Assembly (NCBI GenBank): GCA_050743125.1
Contig: JBOGEB010000009.1
Location: forward strand, 1-52,852
DNA from: JBOGEB01 sp050743125
GTDB taxonomy: Bacteria > Actinomycetota > Nitriliruptoria > Euzebyales > Egibacteraceae
Direction: 5' to 3'
Length of the DNA stretch: 52,852 nt
The number at the start of each line of letters is the position of its first letter. Positions within the stretch are counted from its first letter, which is position 1. Shown in pieces: positions 1-8,576 of the stretch. The notes below the pieces were generated by a model, which saw only the letters and a program-made list of their open reading frames with translations, was not told the origin of the DNA and ran no database searches. The position numbers and the translations under genes are program-made.

Positions 1-2
1 TC

Positions 3-362
3 GATGTCACGGGCCAGGTCGCCCGATGGCTGCGTGGGCGGGAAGACGGGCTGTGCCATGTCTTCGTGCCGCACGCCACCGCCGGGCTCGCGTTGATCGA
101 GATGGGCGCGGGGACGGAGCAGGACGTCGAGACCGCGCTCGCCGACCTGCTTCCGCGGAAGGAGGAGCGTTGGGTTCACCGGCACGGCAGCCCTGGGCAC
201 GGGGCCGATCATGTCCTGCCGGTCATCGTCTCCTCGTCACTGGTCATCCCGGTCTTCGGCGGGCGCATGGCGCTCGGCACGTGGCAGTCGATCGCGCTGA
301 TCGATCCGAACACCAACAACCCGACACGTACGGTCCGGGTGTCGTTTCTCGCTGACACATGA
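3..362 (+). CDS. YjbQ/UPF0047 family protein, 5' partial
   Basis: The reading frame is open from base 3, so the true start lies upstream of the window. The visible 119 residues carry the family's conserved stretches: VFVPHATAG near the beginning, then GAGTEQDVE, and LGTWQSIALID close to the end. Members of this family have been described as secondary thiamine-phosphate synthases, but the physiological role is uncertain. The stop codon overlaps the start of the next gene as ATGA, so the two are probably translated from one message. The call rests on motif recognition only. Confidence 0.85.
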   Translation, partial: DVTGQVARWLRGREDGLCHVFVPHATAGLALIEMGAGTEQDVETALADLLPRKEERWVHRHGSPGHGADHVLPVIVSSSLVIPVFGGRMALGTWQSIALIDPNTNNPTRTVRVSFLADT

Positions 363-1000
363 CGACCGGACACCGCTGGTTCGCCGCGGCCTATGACTGG
401 CTCGGCGCTCCCCTCGAGCGGGGATGGCTCGGCGAGCGGCGCGAGCGGCTGCTTGCCTGTGCAACCGGGGCCGTCCTGGAGATCGGCGCTGGCACGGGCG
501 CCAACCTGCCCCACTACCGCGGCGTCGCGCGGGTCGTCCTCGCCGAGCCGGATCCGTTCATGCGCGCGAAGCTGCACCCGAAGCTCCAGGCAGCCAGCGT
601 GCCGGTCGAGGTGATCCCGAATCCGGCCGAGGCGCTGGGGTGCCCGGACTCCAGTGTCGACACGGTGGTGTCCACGCTCGTGCTCTGCACGGTCGCCGAC
701 GTCGTAGCCTCGCTTGCCGAGATCCGACGTGTCCTGCGCCCTGGAGCGCGGCTGCTCTTCCTTGAGCACGTACGCGGTGAGGGCCGCGCCGCGCGGTGGC
801 AGGACCGGCTCGAGCCTGTCTGGCGGCGCCTCGGCGGGGGATGCCACCCCAACCGCGCGACCGTCGAAGCCATCGAGGACGCCGGGTTCGTGATCGCCGG
901 GCTCGAGCGCTTCCGTCCGCCGCTGCCGCAGGCCGCGCTGATGCCCATGGTGCAAGGGATCGCGACCAGGGCTCAGTCCGGGAACGGCAGCTCGGCGTAG
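359..1000 (+). CDS. Class I SAM-dependent methyltransferase
   Basis: This 213-residue protein has the SAM-binding motif VLEIGAGTGANLP at about residues 38-50, followed by an acidic residue in VVLAEPDPFM and a motif-III-like VLRPGARLLFLEHV. That pattern matches the UbiE/METTL7-like small-molecule or lipid methyltransferases. It starts on ATG overlapping the stop of the YjbQ-family gene. Its last 28 bases overlap the 3' end of the convergent acetoacetyl-CoA synthetase gene. The substrate cannot be told from sequence. A phospholipid or quinone acceptor is possible but not shown. Confidence 0.85.
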   Translation: MTTGHRWFAAAYDWLGAPLERGWLGERRERLLACATGAVLEIGAGTGANLPHYRGVARVVLAEPDPFMRAKLHPKLQAASVPVEVIPNPAEALGCPDSSVDTVVSTLVLCTVADVVASLAEIRRVLRPGARLLFLEHVRGEGRAARWQDRLEPVWRRLGGGCHPNRATVEAIEDAGFVIAGLERFRPPLPQAALMPMVQGIATRAQSGNGSSA

Positions 1001-2907
1001 GCGTCGAGCGCGTCCGGGTTGGCGAGCGCGTCCCGGTTGTCCACGGGCTCGCCGTTGATCGCGGCGAGGACGGCCTTCTCGACCTTCTTGCCGTTGATCG
1101 TGTAGGGGACCGCGGGGACGGCGAAGATGTGGCGCGGCACGTGTCGTGGCGTCGTCCGCTCGCGGATCGTCGTGCGGATCTTGCGGTCGAGCCCCTCGTC
1201 GAGTTCGACCTCGTCGGCGAGCTGGACGCAGAGCACGACCTCGACGTCGCCCGGGACCGGCCGGGCGACCACGATCGAGTCGGCGACCTCCGGCAGACCG
1301 TCGACCGCGCGGTAGATCTCGGCGGTGCCGATCCGCACGCCGCCTGGGTTCAACGTGGTGTCGCTCCGCCCGTAGATCACGACCCCCCCGGACGGTCGGA
1401 TCTCGATGAAGTCGCCGTGTGTCCACACCCCTGGGTGCTCGGCGAAGTAGGCGTCGCGGTAGCGCGAGCCGTCCTCGTCCCCCCAGAAGCCGATGGGCAT
1501 CGAGGGGAACGGGCGCGTGCAGACGAGCTCACCCCTCTCGCCGACGACCGGCGTACCGTCGGCATCCCATGCCTGTACGGCCATGCCGAGCGCCCGCGCC
1601 TGCAGCTCGCCACGGCGGACCGGCAGGATCGGCACGCCCCCCGCGAAGCAGCCGATGAGGTCAGTGCCGCCGCTGATCGAGGCGAGCTGGAGGTCGGATC
1701 GGACGTTCGCGTACACCCAGTCGAACTGCTCCGGGCTGAGCGGTGACCCCGTGGACAGCACGGCGCGAAGCGGACCGAGGTCCGCCACCGTGGACGGAGC
1801 CAGCCCTGCCCGCGCGCACGCGGACAGAAACCGCGGGCTCGTCCCGAAGTGCGTCACGCCAGCGCGCTCGGCGAGCCGCCACAACACGTCCGGCCCCGGG
1901 TACGTCGGGCTGCCGTCGTAGAGGACGATCGTGACCTCGCTCGCCAGCGCTGACAGGAGCCAGTTCCACATCATCCAGCCGCAGGTCGTGAACCAGAACA
2001 GGACGTCTCCCGGATACAGATCCACGTGGAGGCGGTGCTCTTTCAAGTGGGTGACGAGCGTCCCCGCAACGCCGTGGACGATGCTCTTCGGCGCGCCCGT
2101 CGTCCCCGAGCTGTACAGGACCGCGAGCGGGTGGTCGGGCGGCGTCTGCACGAACTCGACTTGGTCAGCCCGCTGATCGAGCAGCGCCTCGAACGGCACG
2201 ACCGACCGGTGCCCGATCTGCGCACCAGTCTCCGCGAAGTCGACGACCACGACGTGCTCGGTGCCGTCGATGCGTTCGAGCACCGCGTCGATCTTCGCCC
2301 CTAGGGAGTGGGTGGCGCCGTTGTACCGGTACCCGTCGGCCACCGCGAGCACCTTCGGGCGGATCTGCCCGAACCGGTCCACCACGCCCATCGGGCCGAA
2401 GTCGGGCGAGCACGACGACCAGACGGCGCCGAGCGCCCACGTCGCGAGCGCGAGCACGACCGTCTCGACACAGTTCGGCAGGAAACCGGCGACCCGGTCA
2501 CCGATCCCGACCCCGAGGCCGACGAGGCCGTGCTGGGCTCGGGCAACCCGCCGGTACAGCTCGGCGTAGGTCACCACTTCGTCGTCCCGCCCCTCGCCCG
2601 CGCCGATCAGCGCGACGTGGTCGTCCCGTCGGCGGAGAAGGTTCTCGGCGAAGGAGAGCCGCGCCCCCGTGAACCAGTCGGTGCCCGGCATCCGCGGCTC
2701 GCCGTGGACCTGGGTGTAGCCTTGCGAGGCGATCACCTCGCAGTCCGCCCAGACCTTCGCCCAGAAGCCGGCAAGGTCGTCGGTCGACCACTCCCACAGG
2801 TCCTGATACGTCGAGGGGGCGCCGGGTGAGGTCCGCATGAACCGGTGGAGATGCGTCCGCTCGATGCGCTGCTTGCTCGGCGTCCAGAGGGCGTCCACCA
2901 TGGCCAT
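973..2907 (-). CDS. aacS: Acetoacetyl-CoA synthetase (acetoacetate-CoA ligase)
   Basis: The 644-residue product activates acetoacetate to acetoacetyl-CoA with ATP, linking ketone bodies or PHB breakdown products to central metabolism. It has the N-terminal acetyl-CoA-synthetase-like segment, the adenylation P-loop YSSGTTGAPKSI near residue 263, SISGGTDLIGCF, the hinge region around YGRSDTTLNPGGVRIG and the C-terminal acyl-CoA-forming segment ending TINGKKVEKAV. The lysine of that last motif is the usual catalytic and acetylation site of ANL enzymes. Its length is normal for the family. Two ATG codons (2907 and 2901) could serve as start. The gene is divergent from the sigma factor, with about 86 bp between them. 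Confidence 0.93.
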   Translation of the reverse strand: MAMVDALWTPSKQRIERTHLHRFMRTSPGAPSTYQDLWEWSTDDLAGFWAKVWADCEVIASQGYTQVHGEPRMPGTDWFTGARLSFAENLLRRRDDHVALIGAGEGRDDEVVTYAELYRRVARAQHGLVGLGVGIGDRVAGFLPNCVETVVLALATWALGAVWSSCSPDFGPMGVVDRFGQIRPKVLAVADGYRYNGATHSLGAKIDAVLERIDGTEHVVVVDFAETGAQIGHRSVVPFEALLDQRADQVEFVQTPPDHPLAVLYSSGTTGAPKSIVHGVAGTLVTHLKEHRLHVDLYPGDVLFWFTTCGWMMWNWLLSALASEVTIVLYDGSPTYPGPDVLWRLAERAGVTHFGTSPRFLSACARAGLAPSTVADLGPLRAVLSTGSPLSPEQFDWVYANVRSDLQLASISGGTDLIGCFAGGVPILPVRRGELQARALGMAVQAWDADGTPVVGERGELVCTRPFPSMPIGFWGDEDGSRYRDAYFAEHPGVWTHGDFIEIRPSGGVVIYGRSDTTLNPGGVRIGTAEIYRAVDGLPEVADSIVVARPVPGDVEVVLCVQLADEVELDEGLDRKIRTTIRERTTPRHVPRHIFAVPAVPYTINGKKVEKAVLAAINGEPVDNRDALANPDALDAYAELPFPD

Positions 2908-2993
2908 GGTGTCGTTATCGTAGGCGGGTCCTGGGTAAGGACCTTACTGTGTGGGGTGAACGGCGGCCCCCGCGATGACGAGGCCTGAGGCCC

Positions 2994-3905
2994 ATGGACG
3001 TACCAGCTGACCTGCTCGACCTGTATTTCCGCGATGTCGGTTCGGTGCCGCTGCTGTCCGCTGAGGACGAGGTGGCGCTGGCCAAGCGGATCGAGGTCGG
3101 CCGCGCGGCCGAGCGGCGGCTCGTCCTCGGCACCGGCGGTGGGCCGCTTGACCCGGAGCGGCGGGCAGAGGCCGAGCGCGCGATCCGTGACGGGCACGAG
3201 GCGTTCGACCACTTCGTGACCGCGAACCTCCGGCTGGTCGTGAGTGAGGCGGCGAGGTTCGCGCGCCGGTCGCGGCTGGGCTTGGACGAGCTGATCCAGG
3301 AGGGCAACCTCGGGTTGATCCGCGCGGTCGAGAAGTTCGACTGGCGGCGCGGCTGCAAGTTCTCGACGTACGCGACCTGGTGGATTCGCCAGGCGCTCCA
3401 GCGCGGGGTGGCCGGCGCGGAACGGACGATCCGGATCCCGGCAGGCGTGCATCAGAACCTCCTCAAGGTCCGGGCCGCGCAGTCGCGCCTGGACGCGGAG
3501 CTGGGCCGGCCGCCCTGCCTGGACGAGCTTGCCGAGGCCACGCGCCTGACCGAGGGCGAGGTCCGTCAGGCGCTCGCGGCGGACTACGCGGTCGTGTCCC
3601 TCGACAAGCCGGTCTCGGACGAGCCAGACGCCGCCGAGTTCGGCGCTCTCGTGGCGCACGCGTCGGACTCGCCGGCCGACGAGGTCCTCGACCGGCTGCG
3701 TGCCGAGGACCTCGTTCAGACCGCCCGCGCGAGTCTGTCCGAGCGCAGCTGGTACGTCCTCGAGCGCCGCTACGGGCTGAACGGCAGGGAGCCTTCCACT
3801 CTTCAGGCCGTCGGCGAGGACCTCGGCCTCTCGCGTGAGACTGTCCGCAAGATCGAGCAGCAGGCCCTCGCCAAGCTCCGTGAGGCCCTCCACCGTGCCG
3901 CCTGA
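2994..3905 (+). CDS. RNA polymerase sigma-70 family factor (group 2-like)
   Basis: This 303-residue protein has region 1.2 (DLYFRDVGSVPLLSAEDEV), region 2 (FVTANLRLVVSEAARFARR and LIQEGNLGLIRAVEKFDWRR), the 2.4 helix FSTYATWWIRQAL, region 3 (RTIRIPAGVHQNL) and region 4 with the helix-turn-helix STLQAVGEDLGLSRETVRKI. It lacks the long N-terminal extension of the primary sigma factor, so it is more likely an HrdB/SigB-like alternative factor directing a stress or stationary-phase regulon. It stands alone, with no anti-sigma factor beside it. The converging neighbour is the frameshifted HEPN gene. Confidence 0.92.
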   Translation: MDVPADLLDLYFRDVGSVPLLSAEDEVALAKRIEVGRAAERRLVLGTGGGPLDPERRAEAERAIRDGHEAFDHFVTANLRLVVSEAARFARRSRLGLDELIQEGNLGLIRAVEKFDWRRGCKFSTYATWWIRQALQRGVAGAERTIRIPAGVHQNLLKVRAAQSRLDAELGRPPCLDELAEATRLTEGEVRQALAADYAVVSLDKPVSDEPDAAEFGALVAHASDSPADEVLDRLRAEDLVQTARASLSERSWYVLERRYGLNGREPSTLQAVGEDLGLSRETVRKIEQQALAKLREALHRAA

Positions 3906-3939
3906 AGAGGGTTACGACGGGCGGTGTCGAGCAGCCGCT

Positions 3940-4317
3940 TCACCACCTTGAGCACGCGCTCGGCAGCCAGGCACAGCTCCTCGGCCTCGTCGCGCGCTGC
4001 GTCCCGCAGGTTTCCGGGTAGCGTCCAGCGGTGATCCACGGGTTCAAGAGGTCGAGGTCGTCGGGGTTCAGTTCAACCGTCGGGACCGGCAGACGCGCGG
4101 CGAGCACACGGAGATTGTGGACTCTCGGCACCGGCAGGTCGTGCGCCGCGAGGACAGCCTTGAGGGCTTTCTCGGCCGCTTGCTGGGCGAGAAAGCCGGC
4201 GATTCGGAAGGCAACGTCCTGATGTTCCAGCACGGTATGCGCGCTGAGGAGGTCATCCTCGGCGAACCGAAGCCAGCGGCGCGCCTCGTCGGCCGGCTGG
4301 TCAGGCGGCACGCTCAT
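3940..4317 (-). CDS. HEPN domain protein, apparently frameshifted
   Basis: The protein begins at ATG 4317 (MSVPPDQPADEARRWLRFAE). The HEPN core follows: FLAQQAAEKALKAVLAAHDL and RVHNLRVLAARLP. After WITAGRYP near base 4020 the frame turns into low-complexity arginine-rich sequence. The adjacent frame (continuing to about 3803) carries the expected final helix, NLRDAARDEAEELC and AAERVLKVVKRLLDTA. The last helix is therefore displaced by a one-base shift, either real decay or a sequencing error. HEPN proteins of this type are usually the RNase toxin partner of an MNT nucleotidyltransferase, which lies immediately upstream and overlaps by 17 bp. Confidence 0.7.
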   Translation of the reverse strand: MSVPPDQPADEARRWLRFAEDDLLSAHTVLEHQDVAFRIAGFLAQQAAEKALKAVLAAHDLPVPRVHNLRVLAARLPVPTVELNPDDLDLLNPWITAGRYPETCGTQRATRPRSCAWLPSACSRW

Positions 4318-4687
4318 GCACGACCACACCCTCGTGGAGGGCCGGATAGAGGATCCAGCCCTTGAGGTGGCCCCGGCGGGCGATCTCGTCGGGGTCGGTC
4401 ACGAACACATCAACGGGGACGGCCGCACGGCTTGACTTGTGCACCGCCGTCATCATCCGAGCCCGTTCGGCAAACGGCACGTTCGGGAGGACGACGAGCA
4501 GGTCGATGTCGCTGTCGGGTCCGCTCTCCCCTCGGGCGAGCGAGCCGAACAGGATCACCTTGAGCGGGTCGTGCTCGCGGACGATGTCCGCGACGACCTC
4601 AGGCAGCCACTCGGCCAAAGTCCGTCCGCCGTAGCGTCCGTCCTCGTACCACCTGCCACCAGCCACCCCAGCGCACCTCTCAGCCAT
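4301..4687 (-). CDS. MNT-type minimal nucleotidyltransferase (HEPN partner)
   Basis: The polymerase-beta-fold signature is clear: VILFGSLARGESGPDSDIDLLVV, split here as GSLARGES and DSDIDLLVVLP, giving the GS and paired aspartates that bind metal and nucleotide. MNT proteins neutralise HEPN toxins, in known cases by AMPylating them. I chose ATG 4687 because sequence upstream (to 4777) does not look like the family. The stop overlaps the HEPN gene start, so the pair forms a two-gene toxin-antitoxin-like operon. Here the toxin frame is disrupted. Confidence 0.8.
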   Translation of the reverse strand: MAERCAGVAGGRWYEDGRYGGRTLAEWLPEVVADIVREHDPLKVILFGSLARGESGPDSDIDLLVVLPNVPFAERARMMTAVHKSSRAAVPVDVFVTDPDEIARRGHLKGWILYPALHEGVVVHERAA

Positions 4688-4903
4688 CCGGTCTCGACGC
4701 ACTCTTGCAGATGATGCCTCAAACATGTGTCGAGACTCCTCAAGGACGGTGTCGCCCAGTCGCCGACGAAGGCTCACCGGGGCGTCTCACCGTTCCAGAC
4801 CCACCGACGACCAGCGGAACTCGCCCAGGGCATCCACTCTGGCCCGTTTCGACACACGGCCTCAACGGACGCCAGAAACGCGCACCCCTCTGCAGACGCC
4901 CTC

Positions 4904-5935
4904 ATGGCTACGCTGGCTCGCATGACCACACCCGCCGCGCCTGCCCTCAGCGTGCTCGGGCGGTGGCGTGTCGCGCTGCGGACCGGCAACCCGCCGGCCG
5001 GGCCGGTGGACCTGGTGACGCGGCTGCTCGTCATCACGCGGGCGGCGGTGCTGCCGATGACCTTGACGGCGGGGGCGGTGGCGGGGCTGCTCGCGGTCAA
5101 CGAGCCGGGTCTGCGGCCCGGCCTCTACGCGCTCGCCGTGGTCGGGATCGTGCTCGCGCACGTGGCGAACAACGTCATGAACGACCTGTTCGACCTGGAG
5201 GTCGGCGCCGACACCGTGAGCTACCCGCGCGCGCTCTACGCGCCCCATCCGGTGCTGTCGGGGATGACGACCCGGCGCGGGCTTGCGGGGCTCGCGCTCG
5301 CGGTCAACGCCGTCGACCTGGGCATTCTTCTCGTCCTGTTCGCCGCGCGCGGCTGGCCGGTGCTCGCGTTCGCGCTCGGAGGATTCGCGGTGAGCGCCGC
5401 GTACACGGCCCCGCCGCTGCGGTTGAAGAAGCGCGGCCTCGGCGAGCCGGCGGTCTTCCTGATCTGGGGGCCGCTCATGGTCGGCGGTACGTATTACGCC
5501 GCCGTGGGAGCGCTCTCCTGGCAGGTGCTGATCGCATCCGTCCCGTACGGCCTGCTCTGCACCGCGGTGCTCATGGGCAAGCACATCGACAAGATCCCAT
5601 GGGACGCACCCGCTGGCACTCGGACGCTCCCGGTCCTGCTCGGCGAGGCCCGCGCGCGCCGGGTTACGCAGGGGCTCATGGCGGGCTTCTACGTCACGCT
5701 CCTTATTGGCCTGATCGCGGACGCGTTGCCTTGGCCGGCATTGCTCGCGGTCGCGGGACTGCCGCTGCTCGCGAAGGTCTGGCGCCGGTTCGACGAGCCG
5801 AGACCCGAGCAGCCGCCGGAGGGCTTCCCCGTATGGCCGCTGTGGTTCGCGGCGCTCGCGTTCGTGCACACCCGGCGGGAGGGCGCGCTGCTTGTGGGTG
5901 GCCTCGCAGTCGCCGCCATCGCTCGTATCCGCTAA
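4904..5935 (+). CDS. UbiA-family prenyltransferase (MenA-like)
   Basis: This integral membrane protein of about 343 residues has eight or nine hydrophobic segments. The first aspartate-rich motif of the UbiA superfamily is NNVMNDLFDLEVGAD near residue 89. The second lies in DKIPWDAPAGTRTLPV near residue 228. These coordinate magnesium and the prenyl diphosphate. The nearest functional guess is 1,4-dihydroxy-2-naphthoate polyprenyltransferase in menaquinone synthesis, but other aromatic acceptors are possible. ATG 4904 or 4922 is preferred; the frame stays open upstream to 4727 but that part is not family-like. The TAA stop lies exactly at the edge of an inverted-repeat element. Confidence 0.82.
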   Translation: MATLARMTTPAAPALSVLGRWRVALRTGNPPAGPVDLVTRLLVITRAAVLPMTLTAGAVAGLLAVNEPGLRPGLYALAVVGIVLAHVANNVMNDLFDLEVGADTVSYPRALYAPHPVLSGMTTRRGLAGLALAVNAVDLGILLVLFAARGWPVLAFALGGFAVSAAYTAPPLRLKKRGLGEPAVFLIWGPLMVGGTYYAAVGALSWQVLIASVPYGLLCTAVLMGKHIDKIPWDAPAGTRTLPVLLGEARARRVTQGLMAGFYVTLLIGLIADALPWPALLAVAGLPLLAKVWRRFDEPRPEQPPEGFPVWPLWFAALAFVHTRREGALLVGGLAVAAIARIR

Positions 5936-6103
5936 GTGCACCGCGTCATAAATACGGTCGCATTCGGCCGCGCCTGCATCCCCGCTCGCGGCGTTGCTCC
6001 TCGCTTCCATAGGCATAGGCTCCGAGTATGCGCGCTCGTCGCGCCTTGCGAACGTGGCGCAGTCGCACCCTCGGTGCGGACCGTATTTCTGCCACGGAGC
6101 ACT
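5935..6103. mobile_element. MITE-like inverted-repeat element, about 170 bp
   Basis: The ends form an imperfect inverted repeat of about 28 bp. The left end (from 5935) reads AGTGCACCGCGTCATAAATA then CGGTC. The right end, read on the other strand from 6103, gives AGTGCTCCGTGGCAGAAATA then CGGTC. The interior has no coding potential. The element abuts the stop codon of the UbiA gene. I see nothing recognisable in 6104-6333 between it and the deacetylase gene. It could be a non-autonomous transposon or a palindromic repeat of another kind. Confidence 0.55.
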
Positions 6104-6333
6104 GAGCACTCGCGTGGGGTGTCCACCGACGAGGGCCGGTACGCAGCGCCAGCCTGCACTCGCCCAGCCCGTCTGACCAGCGGTTGCGCAGAGCTGAGCG
6201 CGCAGGCGGTTTGACGGACGGCGCTGAGTGAGGTACCTCTCGGTAGGGCGGGTGCCGTGGTGCGTCCTACTGGTAAAGGGTGACCTGTCCGGCCCGTGTG
6301 GGGCCGCTGGTTTGGCAAAGGGGGGAAGCGCCC

Positions 6334-7053
6334 GTGTCCCGTTTCCGGCAGACCTGGCCGCTCTTCGCGCTGGTCGGTCTTGCCACCGTCCTCGGCTCCC
6401 GGCCAGCGCTGCCGACCGCGGTTGACACCGAGCTGATGACGTATAACCGCAGCCTGATCCACTCGACGGCGCATAAGGGACGGTTCGTGGCGCTCACGTT
6501 TGACGACGGCCCTCACCCTGTGTGGACGCCGCAGGTGCTCGATCTGCTGAAGCAGCGCCACGTCCGCGCCACGTTCTGCCTCGTCGGCGAGAACGTCGAC
6601 CGCTATCCGGCCCTCGTTCGCCGGATGGTGGCCGAGGGGCATCGCCTGTGTGACCACACGGTGCATCACGACCTGCTGCCTGACGGCTCTGACGAGCACG
6701 TCCGCGACGAGATCCTCGGCGGGCTCGACGCGATCCACAGAGCCGTGCCGGACGCAGCGGTGCCTTACTACCGTTCGCCGTACGGCGCCTGGTCGGAGTA
6801 CCAGGTGCAGGTGGCTGCGAGGGCCGACATGAAGCCCCTGGCCTGGTCGGTCGACACCCTGGACTGGTCACGACCCGGGGTGCGGGCTATCCTCGCCACC
6901 GTTGACCGGGAGCTGCGGCCCGGCGGGGTGATTCTCATGCACGACGGGATCAGCGGCGGGCGGCGTGACCGTAGTCAGTCGGTGGCCGCGCTCCGTATCT
7001 TGCTCCGCGACCTGCCCCGGAAAGGGTACGGGTTCGACTTCCCGGCCGGGTGA
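6334..7053 (+). CDS. Polysaccharide deacetylase (NodB homology domain)
   Basis: The product removes N-acetyl groups from a surface polysaccharide or peptidoglycan. Motifs of carbohydrate esterase family 4 are all present: TFDDGPH near residue 55, the metal-binding HTVHHD near 107, YRSPYGAW near 146 and LMHDG near 201. I chose GTG 6334 because GGGGGAAG at 6321-6328 is well placed; it gives an N-terminal hydrophobic segment WPLFALVGLATVLG that acts as signal peptide or anchor. The ATG at 6280 is less likely. It is not obviously in an operon. Confidence 0.88.
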   Translation: MSRFRQTWPLFALVGLATVLGSRPALPTAVDTELMTYNRSLIHSTAHKGRFVALTFDDGPHPVWTPQVLDLLKQRHVRATFCLVGENVDRYPALVRRMVAEGHRLCDHTVHHDLLPDGSDEHVRDEILGGLDAIHRAVPDAAVPYYRSPYGAWSEYQVQVAARADMKPLAWSVDTLDWSRPGVRAILATVDRELRPGGVILMHDGISGGRRDRSQSVAALRILLRDLPRKGYGFDFPAG

Positions 7054-7819
7054 GCGAGCCAAGAGGGGTGGCTCGCCGCCTGCCGCCTCGACGAGTCGGG
7101 ATCCGTTGCCTGCGTCGCCCCCTAATGGATGCGCTCATGTATATGTGCTTCGCCCACGGCCAGGCGTCCAGTCCTTCCGGGCCGTCTTACGGGCCGGGGA
7201 GCCGGCGCTGACCATGTCCGGATGCCCTGTCTAGCTCGATCGGGGTATGAGATTGCCCCCCGGCTAGCCCAATTTCCCCGGACGATTCACACTTTGAGGG
7301 GACTCGGGTGTATGGTCCTGCGGGACTAGTCTTTGTCGAGGGACGGTGCCGCATGAAAACTGGTCCACAACCTGGCTTATGCAAAAGACCCTGAAGCTTC
7401 GTAGCCACGGGTGGTGATGTGCAGGAGAGCGCGTACCCGGCGAGCGCCGCCACGACCCTACGGGGCACGGTGGCGGTCTCTTGGTATCTTGCGCTCGCGC
7501 ATCTGGCCCTGCCGGGGATGTGGACATGCCCCGAGCAGGCTGGGCCCGTTGTTGCCACCCCACCTGGTCGGTACCCAACTCGCAAACCCGGCGGCATGAG
7601 CTTCCCTGCGGCGTCCGTGCCCTGCTCAGCAAAGCGGACGGCCGGCTCCGTGCCCCGGTCAACCGGCTATCGCCATCGCGTCTTGCCATCGGTGGTTTTT
7701 ATGAAACGGACGGTGCGGCGACCGCCGTTCCATAGCGGTTATGTGCCGCGACAGGCGTGGCCGGTACGTGTTTCCACCATCATCCCGTCCCTGGAGGTCG
7801 GGATTCTGTATAAGAGGGG
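7054..7819. other. Intergenic stretch, no recognisable gene
   Basis: About 770 bp separate the deacetylase from the membrane-stalk cluster. Open frames exist, but none has family motifs, and codon use is erratic. The last 60 bp presumably hold the promoter and leader of the cluster, including TATAAG at 7809-7814, just before the ribosome site. I found no tRNA, riboswitch or repeat I could defend. Confidence 0.5.
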
Positions 7820-7828
7820 ATGATCGCT

Positions 7829-8563
7829 TTGGCTGTCAAGAGCCATGAGCTCCGCATTAGGGCACCTGGCCGTTTCGAAGACGGCGTGGCCAACGTATTG
7901 AATGTGGTTGTGGTTGCCGTTGTGCTGGTGGCCGCGGGCATAGCCGCGCTGTTGCTTGCGCGCACGACGATGGCGGCGCAGGCCATCAACAAGAAGGCGG
8001 AGGTGATCGCCGAAACCGGTCGGGGGATCAACGTCGCCACCGACTCGGTCGTCCAGCTCACCCGGACGAACGAGACCGCCGGGTCGATCCGCGACACCGC
8101 CAAGCCCCTGGAAGGGAAGCTGGCACAGATCGTCAGTCTCGCGAAGGAGGTCGATGCTCTCGCGGCATCGGTCAACGGCAGCGCCGGAACCATCAACGGC
8201 TCCGCGACGAATATCAACACCGGTGTGTCGACCATCCTCGGCACCGCTGGGACGATCAATTCCCGGGCGGTGACGATCAACAATACCGCCAAGGAGATCA
8301 ACTCCACTGCTGGGAAGATCAACTCCACCGCCGGTGGCATCAACTCGGAGGCGTCCGACATCCTGGACGTCGCTAAGAAACTCAATAACGACGTGGAGCA
8401 GATCAACCGGAACCTTGACGGGACCATCGGCATCGCCAAGAGCATCAAGAGCGACACCGGCGATATTCTCACCCAGGCACGCAAGGCGAACCGTAACGCC
8501 GCCTGCATCGAGAACAAGCTGAAGCTTCGGGGCTTGCTCGGCTCCCGCACGCGTGACTGCTAG
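7829..8563 (+). CDS. Membrane-anchored heptad-repeat stalk protein 1
   Basis: Unrecognised family. A short basic N-terminus is followed by one membrane segment (VLNVVVVAVVLVAAGIAALL), then an external region. From about residue 112 there are about a dozen consecutive seven-residue units of the form I-N-x-x-A/V-x-x, for example INGSATN, INTGVST, INSRAVT, INNTAKE, INSTAGK, INSEASD. Hydrophobic residues at positions 1 and 5 fit a long parallel coiled coil. The C-terminus has two cysteines (AACIENK and the final TRDC), suggesting a disulfide-capped tip. TTG 7829 has GAGGGGA eight bases upstream; ATG 7820 lies on top of that site and is less likely. It is the first gene of the cluster. Confidence 0.75.
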   Translation: MAVKSHELRIRAPGRFEDGVANVLNVVVVAVVLVAAGIAALLLARTTMAAQAINKKAEVIAETGRGINVATDSVVQLTRTNETAGSIRDTAKPLEGKLAQIVSLAKEVDALAASVNGSAGTINGSATNINTGVSTILGTAGTINSRAVTINNTAKEINSTAGKINSTAGGINSEASDILDVAKKLNNDVEQINRNLDGTIGIAKSIKSDTGDILTQARKANRNAACIENKLKLRGLLGSRTRDC

Positions 8564-8576
8564 GAGGGGTTAGAAC

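Noticed and set aside
2733..3893. Long minus-strand frame opposite the sigma factor gene
   Set aside because: It overlaps two well-supported genes (sigma factor and aacS start) and has no recognisable motif.
6104..6333. c-di-AMP (ydaO-type) or other riboswitch before the deacetylase gene
   Set aside because: Such switches occur before cell-wall enzymes in actinobacteria, but I could not find the conserved core elements here.
7419..7823. Possible 134-aa protein upstream of the stalk cluster
   Set aside because: No ribosome site, no motif, overlapping alternative frames and a composition unlike neighbouring genes.
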